In this document: positions 35,113 to 46,513 of the stretch, in pieces
Position numbering within the stretch: the stretch's first letter is position 1
How the letters are laid out: the number at the start of each line of letters is the position of its first letter
Source of the DNA: Propionibacteriaceae bacterium
Lineage (GTDB): Bacteria; Actinomycetota; Actinomycetes; Propionibacteriales; Propionibacteriaceae
Reading direction: 5' to 3'
Assembly (NCBI GenBank): GCA_031271975.1
Contig: JAISUR010000037.1
Location: 372,001-436,000, forward strand
Length of the DNA stretch: 64,000 bases
Notes under the pieces: model-generated
What the model was told of the DNA's origin: nothing
Databases searched by the model: none
What the model saw: only the letters and a program-made list of their open reading frames with translations
Position numbers and translations under genes: made by a program

Positions 35113-35138
35113 TTGTTACGAATAGATTCCCGTAACAA
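35113..35138. promoter_or_regulatory. Perfect inverted repeat, candidate operator of the ureohydrolase operon
   Basis: TTGTTACG and CGTAACAA are separated by 10 nt, 163-188 nt upstream of the ureohydrolase 2 start. Perfect 8-bp arms with a centre-to-centre distance of 18 nt suit a dimeric TetR- or GntR-type repressor. A second, weaker inverted repeat (GTAAAC...GTTTCC on the minus strand) lies near 34990-35012. The 34951-35112 leader has no gene and no recognisable guanidine riboswitch. Confidence 0.45.
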
Positions 35139-35171
35139 GTACGAAACATGGGCTAGAGCATTGCCCACCCC

Positions 35172-35304
35172 GTCATGCCGAACTCGTTCCCGGCACACCC
35201 CACCCGTCATGCCGGACTTGTTCCGGCATCTTGGGACGAAGTCCCATGCGCGCCGCAGGCGTGCCCTTGCCAGGGCACACGGACTACGTCCGAGATCCCG
35301 GAAC
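35172..35304. repeat. Second locus of the MITE/REP-like element
   Basis: A short left-end fragment (GTCATGCCGAACTCG, from 35172) is followed at 35206 by a 99-bp copy of the 22486 element. It carries the same order of internal hairpins (GGGACGAAGTCCC, GTGCCC...GGGCAC, GGACTACGTCC) and stops after AGATCCCGGAAC, so its right terminal repeat is truncated. Confidence 0.85.
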
Positions 35305-35305
35305 A

Positions 35306-35362
35306 CCACCCCGCAAAGTACCGGACTGGAGCGCAGCGGAAGGAGGACACTTTGTGGGGTGG
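35306..35362 (-). terminator. Inverted repeat after the ATP synthase/DUF2550 operon
   Basis: CCACCCCGCAAAGT and ACTTTGTGGGGTGG pair over 14 bp (one mismatch) around a 29-nt loop. It begins directly at the DUF2550 stop and matches the arms of the 43-bp units at 22.3 kb. It probably acts as the operon's transcript end, though no T-run follows. Confidence 0.5.
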
Positions 35363-35809
35363 CTATAGCCCCGGCGCCTCCACCGGCGGTGCGGCGTCCA
35401 ACCAGCTCAGCAGGCCGGTCATCGACTCCACACCCATGGACAGCTCCCAGGCGCGGCCGTCGACGCGGCGCAGTTCTATGATCCGCATGTCGTTCATCAG
35501 CAGGGCGGCCTCGCCGGGATCGGGTTCGCGCTGCGCACCGGCGGAGACCGTGGACCGGTCGAAGACCTTCCTGGGCCGCATCGCCAGCGAGAACGTCCGG
35601 AACCACTGCAAATGCTCGCCCTTATAACGCGCGACTCCGAGCACCCAGCCGGCACCCGGAGTCTCGTCATACAAACGCAAGCAACAATCAAAAAGGCCGC
35701 CGCGGCGAGAAAGCCAGCGGCGGCGGATGAACAGCCAAGCCAGGGGCAATACGACGGCGATGGCCAGGATAATTGCGATGGTCTCGGTCAGCGGAAGCAA
35801 CCAATCCAT
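35363..35809 (-). CDS. DUF2550 domain-containing protein
   Basis: A 148-residue protein with one N-terminal membrane helix (about 5-28, then RRRWLSRRGG) and a cytosolic domain. Position right after atpC and the segment GWVLGVARYKGEHLQWFRTFSLAMRPRKVF match the actinobacterial DUF2550 protein that follows the ATP synthase operon in mycobacteria. Function unknown. Its stop abuts a palindromic repeat. Confidence 0.88.
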   Translation of the reverse strand: MDWLLPLTETIAIILAIAVVLPLAWLFIRRRWLSRRGGLFDCCLRLYDETPGAGWVLGVARYKGEHLQWFRTFSLAMRPRKVFDRSTVSAGAQREPDPGEAALLMNDMRIIELRRVDGRAWELSMGVESMTGLLSWLDAAPPVEAPGL

Positions 35810-35818
35810 CGCGTCGGC

Positions 35819-36229
35819 CTATCTGTGTTCGGAGGCCGCCAACTGTGCGGCCTTGACTTGCGCCTGAGCGCGGTGGAAACGAGCACGCGTCTCGTCGTCC
35901 ACCTCGCTGCCTTCGATCTGTTTCTCCAAAGCGGCCAACTCGCGTTCGGCGGCCGCCTGGTCAATTTCTCCGGCAACGCGAGCATACCCCGCCAGAAGCG
36001 AGACGCGGTTGTCCGCCACGGAAATGAAACCGCCATCCACGGCGACGATTTCGCGCCGGCCGTCTTCGGTGAGCACTTCGGCGGCGCACGGCACCAGGGC
36101 CGCCAGGAAAGGCTCGTGCTTGGCCATGATGCCCACATCGCCCTCGGTCGTGCGCGCGATGACCGACTGGGCCTCGCCCTCCCAGGCGATCCCTTCGGCG
36201 GCGACGACCTCGACGCGGATGGTCTCCAT
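35819..36229 (-). CDS. atpC: ATP synthase F1 subunit epsilon
   Basis: A 136-residue epsilon subunit: an N-terminal beta-sandwich with TTEGDVGIMAKHEPFLAALVP and a C-terminal helical hairpin rich in Ala and Glu. It couples rotation and inhibits ATP hydrolysis. One nucleotide separates it from atpD. Confidence 0.95.
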   Translation of the reverse strand: METIRVEVVAAEGIAWEGEAQSVIARTTEGDVGIMAKHEPFLAALVPCAAEVLTEDGRREIVAVDGGFISVADNRVSLLAGYARVAGEIDQAAAERELAALEKQIEGSEVDDETRARFHRAQAQVKAAQLAASEHR

Positions 36230-36230
36230 G

Positions 36231-37679
<1,449 letters not shown>

Positions 37680-38573
37680 CTAGTTCTGTTCCGCCAGCGC
37701 GCCTGCGCCGCCGACGATCTCGCTGATTTCTTGGGTGATTTGGGCCTGCCGGGCCTGGTTGGCCTGCAGGGTGAGTTTTTCCACCAACTGTTGGGCGTTG
37801 TCGGTGGCGGATTTCATGGCGCGCTGCTGGCTGGCCAACTGCGAAGCGGCCGACTGCAGCAGGTAGAACCAGATACGCGAACGCACGTAGAGCGGCAGCA
37901 GGGCGTCCAACACCGTCTCCGGATCGGGCTCGAACTCGTACAGCGGGACCAACTCATGCACGTCGGGGTCGTGGACGCCCTCGACCACTTCCAGTGGCAG
38001 GATGCGCCGCACCCGCGGCACCTGGGAGATCATCGACTCCATGCGGGTGTAGACCGCCCAGATCTCGTCAACGCCGTCTTCGGCGAGGAAGTCGGCCACC
38101 AAGCGGTCGGCGATCTCCACCGCGTTTTCGTAGCGCGGAGCGTCGGAGAAGCCCTCCCAATGCGCCTCGATGGGCAGTTGGCGGAAGTTCAGGTAGCTGA
38201 CGCCTTTGCGCCCCACCACGTAGCGGTAAGGCTCCTTGCCCTCGTCCAGCAAGCGCCGGATCATCCGGTCGGCCGCCTTGATCGCGTTGGATGAATAGGC
38301 GCCGTTCATGCCCCGGTCCGAGGTGATGAAGAAGACCGCGACCTTCTTGACCTCTTCGGTGGAGTGCTTCGTCAGCGGGTGGTCCGCACGGGAATATGTC
38401 GCGACCGCCGAGACCGCCCGGTTCAACTCGTGTGTGAACGGCAAAGCCCGCGCCGCGGCCCGCTGCGCCTTGATGATCCGCGACGAAGCGATCAACTCCA
38501 TGGCTTTGGTGATCTTCTTCGTCGCCATCACGGAGTTGCGCCGCTGGCGCAGTTCCCGCAAGCTAGCGGCCAT
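37680..38573 (-). CDS. atpG: ATP synthase F1 subunit gamma
   Basis: A 297-residue central stalk subunit. The terminal helices (LRELRQRRNSVMATKKITKAMELIASS and ARQAQITQEISEIVGGAGAL) form the coiled coil inside the alpha3beta3 ring, and SDRGMNGAYSSN is the conserved middle strand. Its C-terminal region ends close to GAGAL, as expected. Confidence 0.96.
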   Translation of the reverse strand: MAASLRELRQRRNSVMATKKITKAMELIASSRIIKAQRAAARALPFTHELNRAVSAVATYSRADHPLTKHSTEEVKKVAVFFITSDRGMNGAYSSNAIKAADRMIRRLLDEGKEPYRYVVGRKGVSYLNFRQLPIEAHWEGFSDAPRYENAVEIADRLVADFLAEDGVDEIWAVYTRMESMISQVPRVRRILPLEVVEGVHDPDVHELVPLYEFEPDPETVLDALLPLYVRSRIWFYLLQSAASQLASQQRAMKSATDNAQQLVEKLTLQANQARQAQITQEISEIVGGAGALAEQN

Positions 38574-38604
38574 CGCGGTCTCCTTCTCGGGACTTGGGCA
38601 TTGC

Positions 38605-40242
38605 TCAGCGCTTCCTTACCACGATCTGCTCGTTGGCCAGCTTGTCTTCCTCGATGGCCGTGTTTTCGGCCTCTCCGGAGACGAGCGGCTTGCCTTCGCT
38701 GGTAATGAACTGCGCCTTGAACTGGTTGATGCTGTCGGCCACCGTCGCAGCGATGTCGTCATCCCATTGGCCCGTCTCGGCGATGGTGGTCAGCACCTTC
38801 GTGTTCCGCTTCAGGTAGTCCAGCAGTTCATGCTCGAAGCGCAGCACGTCGGCAACCGGCACATCGTCGAAGTGCCCGTTGGTGCCCGCCCAGACCGAAA
38901 TCACCTGTTCCGCCACCGGGTACGGCGAATACTGCGGCTGGCGCAGCAACTCTGTGAGCCGCTGGCCGCGCTCCAACTGGCGCCGGGTGGCGGCGTCCAG
39001 GTCGGAGGCGAACATGGCGAACGCCTGCATGTCACGATACTGGGCCAAGCCGATCTTCAGCGTGCCCGCGACCTTCTTCATCGCTTTGACCTGCGCGTCG
39101 CCGCCCACGCGGGACACCGAAATGCCCACGTCGATAGCCGGACGCTGGTTGGCGTTGAACAGGTCGGACTGCAAGAAGATCTGGCCGTCCGTGATGGAGA
39201 TCACATTGGTCGGGATGTACGCGGAAACGTCGTTGGCCTTGGTCTCGATGATCGGCAGGCCCGTCATGGACCCGCCGCCCAACTCGTCGGACAGCTTCGC
39301 GCAGCGCTCCAGCAGGCGCGAGTGCAGATAGAAGACGTCACCCGGGTATGCTTCGCGGCCCGGTGGGCGGCGCAGCAGCAGCGACATGGCGCGGTACGCC
39401 TCGGCCTGCTTGGTGAGGTCGTCGAAAATGATCAGGACGTGCTTGCCCTGGTACATCCAGTGTTGGCCAATGGCCGAGCCGGCGTACGGCGCGATGTACT
39501 TGAACCCGGCCGGATCGGACGCGGGGGCGTGCACGATGGTGGTGTAGGCCATGGCCCCGGCTTCTTCGAGCGCCGTCTTCAGCGAGGCGATCGTCGAACC
39601 CTTTTGGCCGATGGCCACGTAGATGCAGCGCACTTGCAGCTTCGGGTCACCGGACTCCCAGTTGGCCTTCTGGTTGATGATCGTGTCGATGGCGATTGCC
39701 GTCTTGCCGGTCTTGCGGTCGCCGATGATCAACTGGCGCTGTCCCCGGCCGATGGGGATCATCGCATCGATGGCTTTGATGCCGGTCTGCAGCGGCTCTT
39801 TGACCGACTGGCGGTCCATAACGCCCGCGGCCTGCAACTCGAGCTGGCGCCGCCCGTCCAGGCCCTTGATTTCGCCCAGCCCGTCGATGGGGTTACCCAT
39901 GGCGTCGACCACGCGGCCCAGATATCCATCGCCGACGGGGACGCTCAGTACCTCGCCGGTGCGCTTGACCGTGGAGCCTTCCTCGATGCCTTCCGAGTCT
40001 CCCAGGACCACGACGCCGATCTCGCGCACGTCGAGGTTGAGCGCGATGCCCAACTCGCCGTTGGCGAATTCCAGCAGCTCGTTGGCCATGGCCGAGGGCA
40101 GCCCTTCGACGCGGGCGATGCCGTCGCCCGAAGTGACAACCGTGCCCACTTCCTCGCGTGCCGCGGTGTCGGGATTGAAGCTGGCCACGAACTTGTCGAG
40201 GGCATCGCGGATCTCGTCGGGCCGGATGGTGAGTTCAGTCAT
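38605..40242 (-). CDS. atpA: ATP synthase F1 subunit alpha
   Basis: A 545-residue regulatory subunit with P-loop [11 protein letters not shown], the ALPHA signature [14 protein letters not shown] and a C-terminal extension of about 30 residues after the usual end, as is common in actinobacteria. The ATG overlaps the atpH stop by 1 nt. Confidence 0.97.
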   Translation of the reverse strand: MTELTIRPDEIRDALDKFVASFNPDTAAREEVGTVVTSGDGIARVEGLPSAMANELLEFANGELGIALNLDVREIGVVVLGDSEGIEEGSTVKRTGEVLSVPVGDGYLGRVVDAMGNPIDGLGEIKGLDGRRQLELQAAGVMDRQSVKEPLQTGIKAIDAMIPIGRGQRQLIIGDRKTGKTAIAIDTIINQKANWESGDPKLQVRCIYVAIGQKGSTIASLKTALEEAGAMAYTTIVHAPASDPAGFKYIAPYAGSAIGQHWMYQGKHVLIIFDDLTKQAEAYRAMSLLLRRPPGREAYPGDVFYLHSRLLERCAKLSDELGGGSMTGLPIIETKANDVSAYIPTNVISITDGQIFLQSDLFNANQRPAIDVGISVSRVGGDAQVKAMKKVAGTLKIGLAQYRDMQAFAMFASDLDAATRRQLERGQRLTELLRQPQYSPYPVAEQVISVWAGTNGHFDDVPVADVLRFEHELLDYLKRNTKVLTTIAETGQWDDDIAATVADSINQFKAQFITSEGKPLVSGEAENTAIEEDKLANEQIVVRKR

Positions 40243-41039
40243 TATTTCTCCAGTTGTTTCTTCGCACTCGCCAGCCGACCGGCGACAGTGCCATCGATAA
40301 TCTCGTCACCGACCCGGACGAGAACGCCGCCGAGCACGGCGGGATCCACGGCGACCTCGAGATTCACCTCGCGGCCGACCTGCGCGGACAGGGACTTGGC
40401 CAGGCGCTTCGCCTGCTCCGCCGTCAAGGGCTTGGCGACGGTCACGCGCGCCACGGCGCGGTTGCGGGCCGCCGCCGCCAGCGCCAGCATCTCGTTGACG
40501 GCCAGGGCGAACGTGCGGTGCCGCCCAGCGACCGCGCGGGCAGCCAGCGTCACCGTGACCGGGTCTGCCTTCTTGTCGAGCAGATCCGCGACCACTTGCC
40601 GGCGCCGTTCCACACCGGCCGCGCGGTCGTTCAGCGCCGCCTGCAAGCTGGGGTCGCCCGCCACGACGCGCTCGAAGCGGAACAGCTCGTCCTCTACTTG
40701 GTCGAGCTTGCCCGCCGCCTGCGCCGCGCCGATGAGGGCCCGCAGCCCCTGCCGTTCGATGCCGGCGGCGAAATCGAGCCCGCTGCCCCAGCGCAGCGCG
40801 GTGGCCGCGGCCACGACCTGCAGCGCCGCCGCGGATACCCGGCCGCCAAAGACAGATTCCGCCAGTTGGCCGCGCGCCGCGTCGGCCGCCGTCGGATCCG
40901 ACAGCGCGTTGCGCAGTGTCGGCTGGGCCTCCAGCAGCGCCGCCACGGCGAACAGCTCGTCCGCCAGCGCCTGTGTGGGTTGGGCTTCGTCCGCGGCCGC
41001 GTCCAATTGGGACAGCCGGGCTGCCTGCGATGCGTTCAT
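40242..41039 (-). CDS. atpH: ATP synthase F1 subunit delta
   Basis: A 265-residue peripheral-stalk subunit, longer than the roughly 180 residues of E. coli, as typical for actinobacteria, but not fused to a b-subunit as in mycobacteria. The C-terminal block [28 protein letters not shown] is the family hallmark. Confidence 0.94.
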   Translation of the reverse strand: MNASQAARLSQLDAAADEAQPTQALADELFAVAALLEAQPTLRNALSDPTAADAARGQLAESVFGGRVSAAALQVVAAATALRWGSGLDFAAGIERQGLRALIGAAQAAGKLDQVEDELFRFERVVAGDPSLQAALNDRAAGVERRRQVVADLLDKKADPVTVTLAARAVAGRHRTFALAVNEMLALAAAARNRAVARVTVAKPLTAEQAKRLAKSLSAQVGREVNLEVAVDPAVLGGVLVRVGDEIIDGTVAGRLASAKKQLEK

Positions 41040-41563
41040 CAGACCTTTTCCGATTCCAGTTCAGCCAGGAAACGGTCGACCGTGCGCTGGGCGGCCGCGT
41101 CGTCGGCGAGGGATTCGCCCACGATCTTCCCGGCCAACTCGGTCGCCAACCCGCCGATCTCGCCACGCAGCGAACGCACGGCCAACGACCGTTCCGCCTC
41201 GATCTGCGTCTTGGCGGACTCCACCAGGCGAGCCGCCTCGTCCGCGGCCTGCTGCTTGATCTCTGCGGCGATTTGGGCGGCTTGGGCGCGCGCCTCGTCG
41301 CGGATCTTCGCGGCTTCCTCGCGGGCGGACGCCAACTGCGCTTTGTACTCTTCCAGCGCGGTCTGGGCTTCCTTTTGGGCGATCTCGGCCCGCTCCATGC
41401 CGCCTGTGATCGCTTCGGCGCGCTTCGCGTAGGTGTCCTCGAACATCGGGACGATCTTCTTGGCGACGACAAACCAGATCAGGGCGAACAGCGCGATGCC
41501 GACGACAAACTCTGAGATGTGCTCGGGCAGCAGCGGCCCGAGGCCTTCCAAGGGGATCATCAC
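41039..41563 (-). CDS. atpF: ATP synthase Fo subunit b
   Basis: A 174-residue peripheral stalk subunit with one N-terminal helix (about 17-35, [34 protein letters not shown]) and a long charged coiled coil. It overlaps atpE by 4 nt and atpH by 1 nt. Confidence 0.95.
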   Translation of the reverse strand: MMIPLEGLGPLLPEHISEFVVGIALFALIWFVVAKKIVPMFEDTYAKRAEAITGGMERAEIAQKEAQTALEEYKAQLASAREEAAKIRDEARAQAAQIAAEIKQQAADEAARLVESAKTQIEAERSLAVRSLRGEIGGLATELAGKIVGESLADDAAAQRTVDRFLAELESEKV

Positions 41564-41787
41564 GACAAGACGAACGCCAACGCGATACCGATGATCGCCA
41601 GGGCCTCAACCACGGCGAAGCCGATGAAGGCCGTCCCCATCAACGCGCCGCGGGCCTCGGGCTGGCGGGCAGTGCCGTTGATGACAGACGAGAAGATCCA
41701 TCCCACACCGATTGCCGGGCCCAGCGTCGCCAAACCGTAACCGATCATGTTGATCGAGCCGTTGATCCCTTCCAAGATGGTCAGCAT
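41560..41787 (-). CDS. atpE: ATP synthase Fo subunit c
   Basis: A 75-residue ring subunit of two helices. The loop ARQPE and the ion-binding carboxylate E61 ([10 protein letters not shown]) are clear. Neither the helix-1 Gln nor the Glu-Ser/Thr pair of sodium-binding rings is present, so a proton ring is expected. Confidence 0.96.
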   Translation of the reverse strand: MLTILEGINGSINMIGYGLATLGPAIGVGWIFSSVINGTARQPEARGALMGTAFIGFAVVEALAIIGIALAFVLS

Positions 41788-41805
41788 TTCTTACCTTTCG
41801 ATTGT

Positions 41806-42660
41806 TTAGTGTTCCTCGGCGATCGACGAGTGAACGTATTGGGCGGTCAGCACGGTGAAGATGTAGGCCTGCAGCGCGCCGATGAAGATCTCCAAGGCGA
41901 AGATCGCGAACGAGAAGAGAATCGAGATTCCTCCCGTGAAGTTGTAGAAGAGGTTGTCCTTGACCTCAAGCAGGAACGTGCCGCCGAGCACGAAGACCAA
42001 GATGACGAGGTGTCCGGCGAACAGGTTCGCGAACAGACGCAGCGCCAGCGTGACCGGCCTCACGACGATGTTGGACAGGAATTCGAGCGGGACCAGCAGC
42101 CAGACCAGGTAGATGGGCGTGCCCTCGGGGAGGACCTGCTTGCGCAGGTAGGTGCCGAACCCGTACTTGGCGATGCCGGCGCCGTTGTAAAGCAGCCAAC
42201 TGCACAGCGCAAGCGCGTAGGGGAAGCCGATCTTCGAAAATGTCGGGAACATGAACACGAAGAACTCGCCGAACAGGTTGTTGACCAGGATGAACGTGAA
42301 CAGGGCCACCAGGTAGGGCGTGAACTTGCGGTATTCGTGGCCGAGCACGTCGCGCGCGATGCCGTTGCGCACGAAGTCGTAGAGCCACTCGCCGACGAAT
42401 TGGAGACGGCCGGGCACCATTTTCTGGTTGCGCGACACCAGGAACCAGAAACCCAGCACCAAGACGGCGGCGATCACAGCTTGGGCGACGTGGTTGGTCA
42501 GCCAGGCGTCCGTCCAGGTCTCGGTGTAGGAGCAGCCTTCCAGCAGCTCGCCGTGCGGATGGCACTGCTCCCAGCCTTCGCTGGGGAACAACGGGCGTGA
42601 ATTGAAGCTCTGCGTACCAGGGGGCGTGAATGCGTCACCCTCCAGCGGAACTGCCACCAT
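41806..42660 (-). CDS. atpB: ATP synthase Fo subunit a
   Basis: A 284-residue membrane subunit with the proton half-channels. The essential arginine lies in TLALRLFANLFAGHLV; the C-terminus includes ALEIFIGALQAYIFTVLTAQYV. ATG at 42660 is chosen because AGGAG lies 5 nt upstream; a GTG at 42675 would add five residues. The start overlaps the end of the AtpZ-like gene. Confidence 0.95.
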   Translation of the reverse strand: MVAVPLEGDAFTPPGTQSFNSRPLFPSEGWEQCHPHGELLEGCSYTETWTDAWLTNHVAQAVIAAVLVLGFWFLVSRNQKMVPGRLQFVGEWLYDFVRNGIARDVLGHEYRKFTPYLVALFTFILVNNLFGEFFVFMFPTFSKIGFPYALALCSWLLYNGAGIAKYGFGTYLRKQVLPEGTPIYLVWLLVPLEFLSNIVVRPVTLALRLFANLFAGHLVILVFVLGGTFLLEVKDNLFYNFTGGISILFSFAIFALEIFIGALQAYIFTVLTAQYVHSSIAEEH

Positions 42661-42847
42661 CGCCACTCCTGCCACTTCCGTACCTCTTGATGACCAGGTA
42701 GACGCCGAGCCCCGTTCCCAACACGAGGCCTGTCGGCATCAAGAACACGGTGTGAAGCCATTGGTCCAGGCCCCATCCAAGACCGCCATAGAACACCATC
42801 CCGGCGATCAAGATGGAAAGGACCCTCATCGCGTCATCCATGCTCAC
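42635..42847 (-). CDS. AtpZ/AtpI-family small membrane protein
   Basis: A 70-residue protein with two helices (VLSILIAGMVFYGGLGWGLDQW and LMPTGLVLGTGLGVYLVIKRYG) of the AtpZ/AtpI type, which helps assembly or ion supply of the Fo sector. The C-terminus is Gly/Ser-rich. It precedes and overlaps atpB. Confidence 0.82.
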   Translation of the reverse strand: MSMDDAMRVLSILIAGMVFYGGLGWGLDQWLHTVFLMPTGLVLGTGLGVYLVIKRYGSGRSGDGGSSAGG

Positions 42848-42898
42848 CCGGACTTTAGCAGGATTGCGCCCGCTTCGCCGGACGACGGCTCCGCTTGA

Positions 42899-43345
42899 TT
42901 ACCCATTGCCAGGAGAGTCGAACGCCGGGATCCGCAGCCGCGCGAAAACCCAGAACTCCGCCGCCAACCAGCCGACCACCACCACGAAGGTGGTGATGAT
43001 CACCGCCGGCGGGTCCAAACCGAGCACGTCGCGGTTGTTCAGGGCGGCCAACAGCAGCAGCCCGAGCACGGTGACGCGCGCGATGTAGCTGGCAAGGGAG
43101 GCGAATAGCACGACGCGCGGGTCAGCGTCCGCGACGATCACCTGCACGGCCTGGCCGATGGTGAAGAACAACAGCGTCACCGCCGCGAAGATGGCGGCCG
43201 ACACTCCCGCCACCAGGCCACCCAGAATTCCGAAGACGCACACGCAGGCCAGCGCCGCGATGTGCCCTCCGCACAACCCCCCGAAGAGCAGTTTGCGGGC
43301 GCGCTGCGAGTGGGCCGATACCGAAACTTGCTTATTCTGCGGCAA
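42899..43345 (-). CDS. atpI: ATP synthase I-like membrane protein
   Basis: A 148-residue protein with four helices, in the position of the ATP synthase protein I gene of actinobacteria, first of the atp operon. The start is TTG with GAGGTGG upstream and overlaps the sua5 stop by 14 nt, so sua5 and the atp operon are translationally linked. Conservation is low, so the name rests on topology and location. Confidence 0.75.
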   Translation of the reverse strand: MPQNKQVSVSAHSQRARKLLFGGLCGGHIAALACVCVFGILGGLVAGVSAAIFAAVTLLFFTIGQAVQVIVADADPRVVLFASLASYIARVTVLGLLLLAALNNRDVLGLDPPAVIITTFVVVVGWLAAEFWVFARLRIPAFDSPGNG

Positions 43346-43952
43346 GGTCGACCACCTCGGCGATGTCCGCGCGGCTCAAGATGCCCTCCCGCAAAATGCG
43401 GGCCGGGCCGGTCAGATCCACGATCGTGGACGACTGCAAGCTCGACGTCGGCCCGCAATCCAAATAGACGCAAACCGACTCTCCCAACATGGCTTCGGCC
43501 TGTTCGACGTCCGTCGCTGCGGGCTGGCCCGACACATTCGCCGAGGACACCGCCAACGGGCCGGTGAGCCGCAACAAGTCGCACGCGAAACCGTGGTCCG
43601 GCACGCGCACGGCGATGGTGTGGCCCCTGTCCCCCAGTTCCATGCGCAGCGCCGGCGACGCGTTCATCACCAACGTCAAAGCGCCCGGCCAATACGCCTG
43701 CGCCAACGCCTTGGCGTCCACAGTCACCTCTTCGACCAGGGCCGACATGGCCCCGGCGTCGGCGATCAGCACCGGCGGAGGCATGTCGCGCCCGCGCTGT
43801 TTGGCGTCCAGCAGCCGCTGCACGGCGTCGGCGCGGAACGGGTCGGCGGCGATCCCGTAGACGGTGTCCGTCGGCATCACAATGCACTCCCCAGCGCGGA
43901 TGGCCTTGAGCGCGGCCTGCATCGCCTCGTGCGGTTGGTTCAACGCGTCCAT
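43332..43952 (-). CDS. sua5: L-threonylcarbamoyladenylate synthase (Sua5/YrdC)
   Basis: A 206-residue enzyme making the threonylcarbamoyl-AMP used for t6A in tRNAs that read ANN codons. The core MPTDTVYGIAADPF (about 26-39), AKQRGRDMPPPVLI and PLAVSSANVSGQPA segments are typical. The ATG chosen gives a normal-length protein; the open frame extends upstream to 44186 through non-coding-looking sequence. The gene is in its conserved place before the atp operon. Confidence 0.93.
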   Translation of the reverse strand: MDALNQPHEAMQAALKAIRAGECIVMPTDTVYGIAADPFRADAVQRLLDAKQRGRDMPPPVLIADAGAMSALVEEVTVDAKALAQAYWPGALTLVMNASPALRMELGDRGHTIAVRVPDHGFACDLLRLTGPLAVSSANVSGQPAATDVEQAEAMLGESVCVYLDCGPTSSLQSSTIVDLTGPARILREGILSRADIAEVVDLAAE

Positions 43953-44206
43953 GATCACGGCAACAATCTTCTCACCCAGAGCACACACCGGCGAGTCTGG
44001 CGGCGCCGGCTGCCCGTTCTGGGGTCCAGGAGACCGCCAACGATGGACGCTGCAAACTGCCAAAGAACTGGTGGCAGCACTCCCTTCGCGTGATACCGCC
44101 CGCTGTGAATGTGTGAAGAATCTGTAAAACTGCCCCCACGGCTGCATAAAGCCCGCTAGGCTCTGGAACGGCGCAAGTGCCACCAAAATTCCCCCAGGAG
44201 CGAGTC

Positions 44207-44665
44207 ATGACGAGCCGGATCGAACACCACGAGGCCTTAGTGCTGTGCGGCTACGGTGAAAAGATGACCGCGCGCGAATACGGCTACAACGACACGCGGG
44301 AACGGTTGATGGCCCACCTCGAAGAGCAGGGCAAGCTGGACATTCTGCGCAGCATCGATGGCGGCGTCTACATGTCGGCCTGGTTCGCTTCGGATTCGCC
44401 CGATGAGATCGTGTGGGCCTGCTGCCGGTCCATCGCGTCCCCGGCCGACGCTCCCGAAGACGCCATCGTGCGGTTAGTCGCGCCATCGCGGTTCTTGGTG
44501 TTCCCGCACCCGCCCACTGACGACCGCGCGCGGATGTGGACCGACGATTATTACCGCGCCTGCGCGATGCAAGCGCCCTTCGCCTTCAGCCGGGAGTGGT
44601 TCGAGTACTACCCCGAAGGGGACCTTGACGGCCCCTATGAGTTGTGGATGGCGCTTAAGGATTGA
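44207..44665 (+). CDS. GyrI-like / effector-binding-domain protein (copy 2)
   Basis: A 152-residue protein with the same layout as the one at 12201-12722 and the ending [12 protein letters not shown]. It has AGGAG 6 nt before the ATG. It is alone on the plus strand in a minus-strand cluster (sua5 - prmC) and its 3' end overlaps the prmC stop by 11 nt. Several Cys and Trp in the middle (VWACCRS, ARMWTDDYYRACAM) could line a ligand pocket. No DNA-binding domain is present. The 254-nt upstream gap to sua5 shows no other gene. Confidence 0.62.
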   Translation: MTSRIEHHEALVLCGYGEKMTAREYGYNDTRERLMAHLEEQGKLDILRSIDGGVYMSAWFASDSPDEIVWACCRSIASPADAPEDAIVRLVAPSRFLVFPHPPTDDRARMWTDDYYRACAMQAPFAFSREWFEYYPEGDLDGPYELWMALKD

Positions 44666-45434
44666 TCGCCACGACGCTGCGGGCGGTGGTGAAACGGGGA
44701 CGCCCGGCCAGGTCGGCGAGCGTCTGGACATCGCAGAACTCCGGGGCCTCCAGGCCGCCGTTGCCTTCCGCGTGCTCGAAGACGAGGATGCCGCCGGGCT
44801 TCAGCAACCGGGCCGCCACCGTGGCCACCACCGCTATCGCGTCCCGGCCGTCCGGGCCCGCGAAGAGAGCACGCTCCGGCTCGTGGCGCACCTCGGGGGG
44901 CACCTCGGCGCCTGCGGGGATGTACGGCGGGTTGGCGATCACCAGGTCCACGCTGCCGTCCAACTCCAGAAACGCGCCCGCCATGTCGCCCAGGCGCACG
45001 TCCACGCCGGTACCTGCGAGGTTGCGCACCGCGTACTCGTACGCCACTTCGTCGACCTCCACGGCGTACTGGCGGCACCCGGGGCCTTCGGCCGCGAGGG
45101 CCAGTGAGATCGCGCCGGAGCCCGCGCACAACTCCACCACGGTGTCGCCCGGCGCCAGGTGCCGCAGCGCCCAGCCCACCAGCACTTCGGTTTCGGGCCG
45201 CGGGATGAACACGCCCGGCCCGACTTCCACCCGCACGGTGCGGAAGAACGCCTCGCCGGTGAGGTACTGCAGCGGGAAGCCTGTCTTGCGCACGCCCACT
45301 GCGGAACGGTAGCGGGCCAACTGCTCCGGTGCAGGCTCGCGCAGCAGCACCTCGCCCGCGTCACAATCCATCGCCCACGCCAGCAGCGTCACCGCCTCGT
45401 GGAACGGGATGCCGGCGCCGCGCAACTCATCCAC
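44655..45434 (-). CDS. prmC: Release factor glutamine methyltransferase PrmC
   Basis: A 259-residue SAM-dependent enzyme that methylates the GGQ glutamine of release factors. The catalytic NPPY is in IANPPYIP, the SAM loop is [15 protein letters not shown], and the [11 protein letters not shown] motif is present. The GTG start overlaps prfA by 8 nt. This leaves an N-terminal domain shorter than usual by about 10-20 residues; the frame is open upstream inside prfA. Coupled to prfA, its own substrate gene. Confidence 0.92.
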   Translation of the reverse strand: MDELRGAGIPFHEAVTLLAWAMDCDAGEVLLREPAPEQLARYRSAVGVRKTGFPLQYLTGEAFFRTVRVEVGPGVFIPRPETEVLVGWALRHLAPGDTVVELCAGSGAISLALAAEGPGCRQYAVEVDEVAYEYAVRNLAGTGVDVRLGDMAGAFLELDGSVDLVIANPPYIPAGAEVPPEVRHEPERALFAGPDGRDAIAVVATVAARLLKPGGILVFEHAEGNGGLEAPEFCDVQTLADLAGRPRFTTARSVVAINP

Positions 45435-46491
45435 CCGCGGCCAGCCGTTCCTCCAGGTCGGCCGCCTGCAGGGCGTCGGAGACGGCGCGCAGGTCACCGT
45501 TCAACACCTGGTCCAGGTTGTATGCCTTGTAGCCGATGCGGTGGTCGGCGATGCGGTTCTCGGGGAAGTTATAGGTGCGGACGCGTTCGGAGCGGTCCAC
45601 TGTGCGCACCTGCGACTTGCGGGCGTCGGAGGCAGCTTGGGCCGCCTCTTCTTCGGCCTTGGCGATCAGGCGCGCGCGCAACACGCGCATGGCCTGCTCC
45701 TTGTTCTGCAACTGCGAACGCTCATTTTGCGAGGAGACGACGATGCCCGACGGCAAGTGCGTGATGCGGACAGCGGAGTCGGTGGTGTTGACGCCTTGGC
45801 CACCCGGTCCGGAAGACCGGTAAACGTCGATCCGCAGGTCGTCCTCGTTGATGTCGATCTCGGCGTCTTCGACTTCGGGCATCACCAGCACGCCCGCCGC
45901 CGAAGTGTGGATCCGGCCCTGCGACTCTGTGACGGGAATGCGCTGCACACGGTGCACACCGCCTTCAAACTTCAACACGCCATACGGAGAGTTCTCCGGA
46001 TCGCCGGAGCCCTTCACCGCAATGGTGACGGATTTGTAGCCGCCCAGGTCAGTGAGCTGCGAATCCAGCACCTCGACCTTCCAGCCGCGAGCCGCCGCAT
46101 AGCGGGTATACATGTTGAACAGGTCCCCGGCGAACAACGCCGATTCTTCTCCCCCAGCGCCGGCCATGATCTCCATGATGCAGTCCGCCGAGTCGTTCGG
46201 GTCCCGCGGGGCGAGCAGTTTGGTCAGCCGCTCCACGACCGCATCGAGTTGGGCCTGCAAGCCAGGTAACTCAGCGGCGAACGACTCGTCTTCGGCAGCC
46301 AACTCAGTGGCGGCGGCGACGTCGTCGCTGAGCCGGTGGTACGCGTCCAGGCCTTTGATGATCGGAGTCAGCTCGGAGTAACGGCGGCCCACTTTCCTGG
46401 ACAGCGCGATATCGGAGTGCGTCGCCGGATCGGCCATTTTGGCCTCCAGGTCGGCGAACTCCGCGCGGAGCGCTTCTGCTGCCTCAAACAT
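45427..46491 (-). CDS. prfA: Peptide chain release factor 1
   Basis: A 354-residue factor terminating translation at UAA and UAG. The GGQ loop is at 230-232 ([10 protein letters not shown]), and the RF1-type codon-recognition tripeptide region PVT (186-188) is followed by ESQGRIHTS. It is preceded by a terminator hairpin behind rpmE and followed by prmC with overlap. Confidence 0.97.
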   Translation of the reverse strand: MFEAAEALRAEFADLEAKMADPATHSDIALSRKVGRRYSELTPIIKGLDAYHRLSDDVAAATELAAEDESFAAELPGLQAQLDAVVERLTKLLAPRDPNDSADCIMEIMAGAGGEESALFAGDLFNMYTRYAAARGWKVEVLDSQLTDLGGYKSVTIAVKGSGDPENSPYGVLKFEGGVHRVQRIPVTESQGRIHTSAAGVLVMPEVEDAEIDINEDDLRIDVYRSSGPGGQGVNTTDSAVRITHLPSGIVVSSQNERSQLQNKEQAMRVLRARLIAKAEEEAAQAASDARKSQVRTVDRSERVRTYNFPENRIADHRIGYKAYNLDQVLNGDLRAVSDALQAADLEERLAAGG

Positions 46492-46513
46492 GGTTCCCTA
46501 CCGTTGATGTGGA

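Noticed and set aside
38308-41259. 983-residue open frame on the plus strand opposite atpG-atpA-atpH-atpF
   Set aside because: Antisense to four ATP synthase genes; no motif.
41560-41787. Sodium-driven ATP synthase ring
   Set aside because: The c-subunit lacks the helix-1 glutamine and the Glu-Ser/Thr pair needed for sodium binding.
43953-44186. N-terminal extension of Sua5
   Set aside because: The frame is open, but the translated sequence has no family similarity and the ATG at 43952 gives the normal length.
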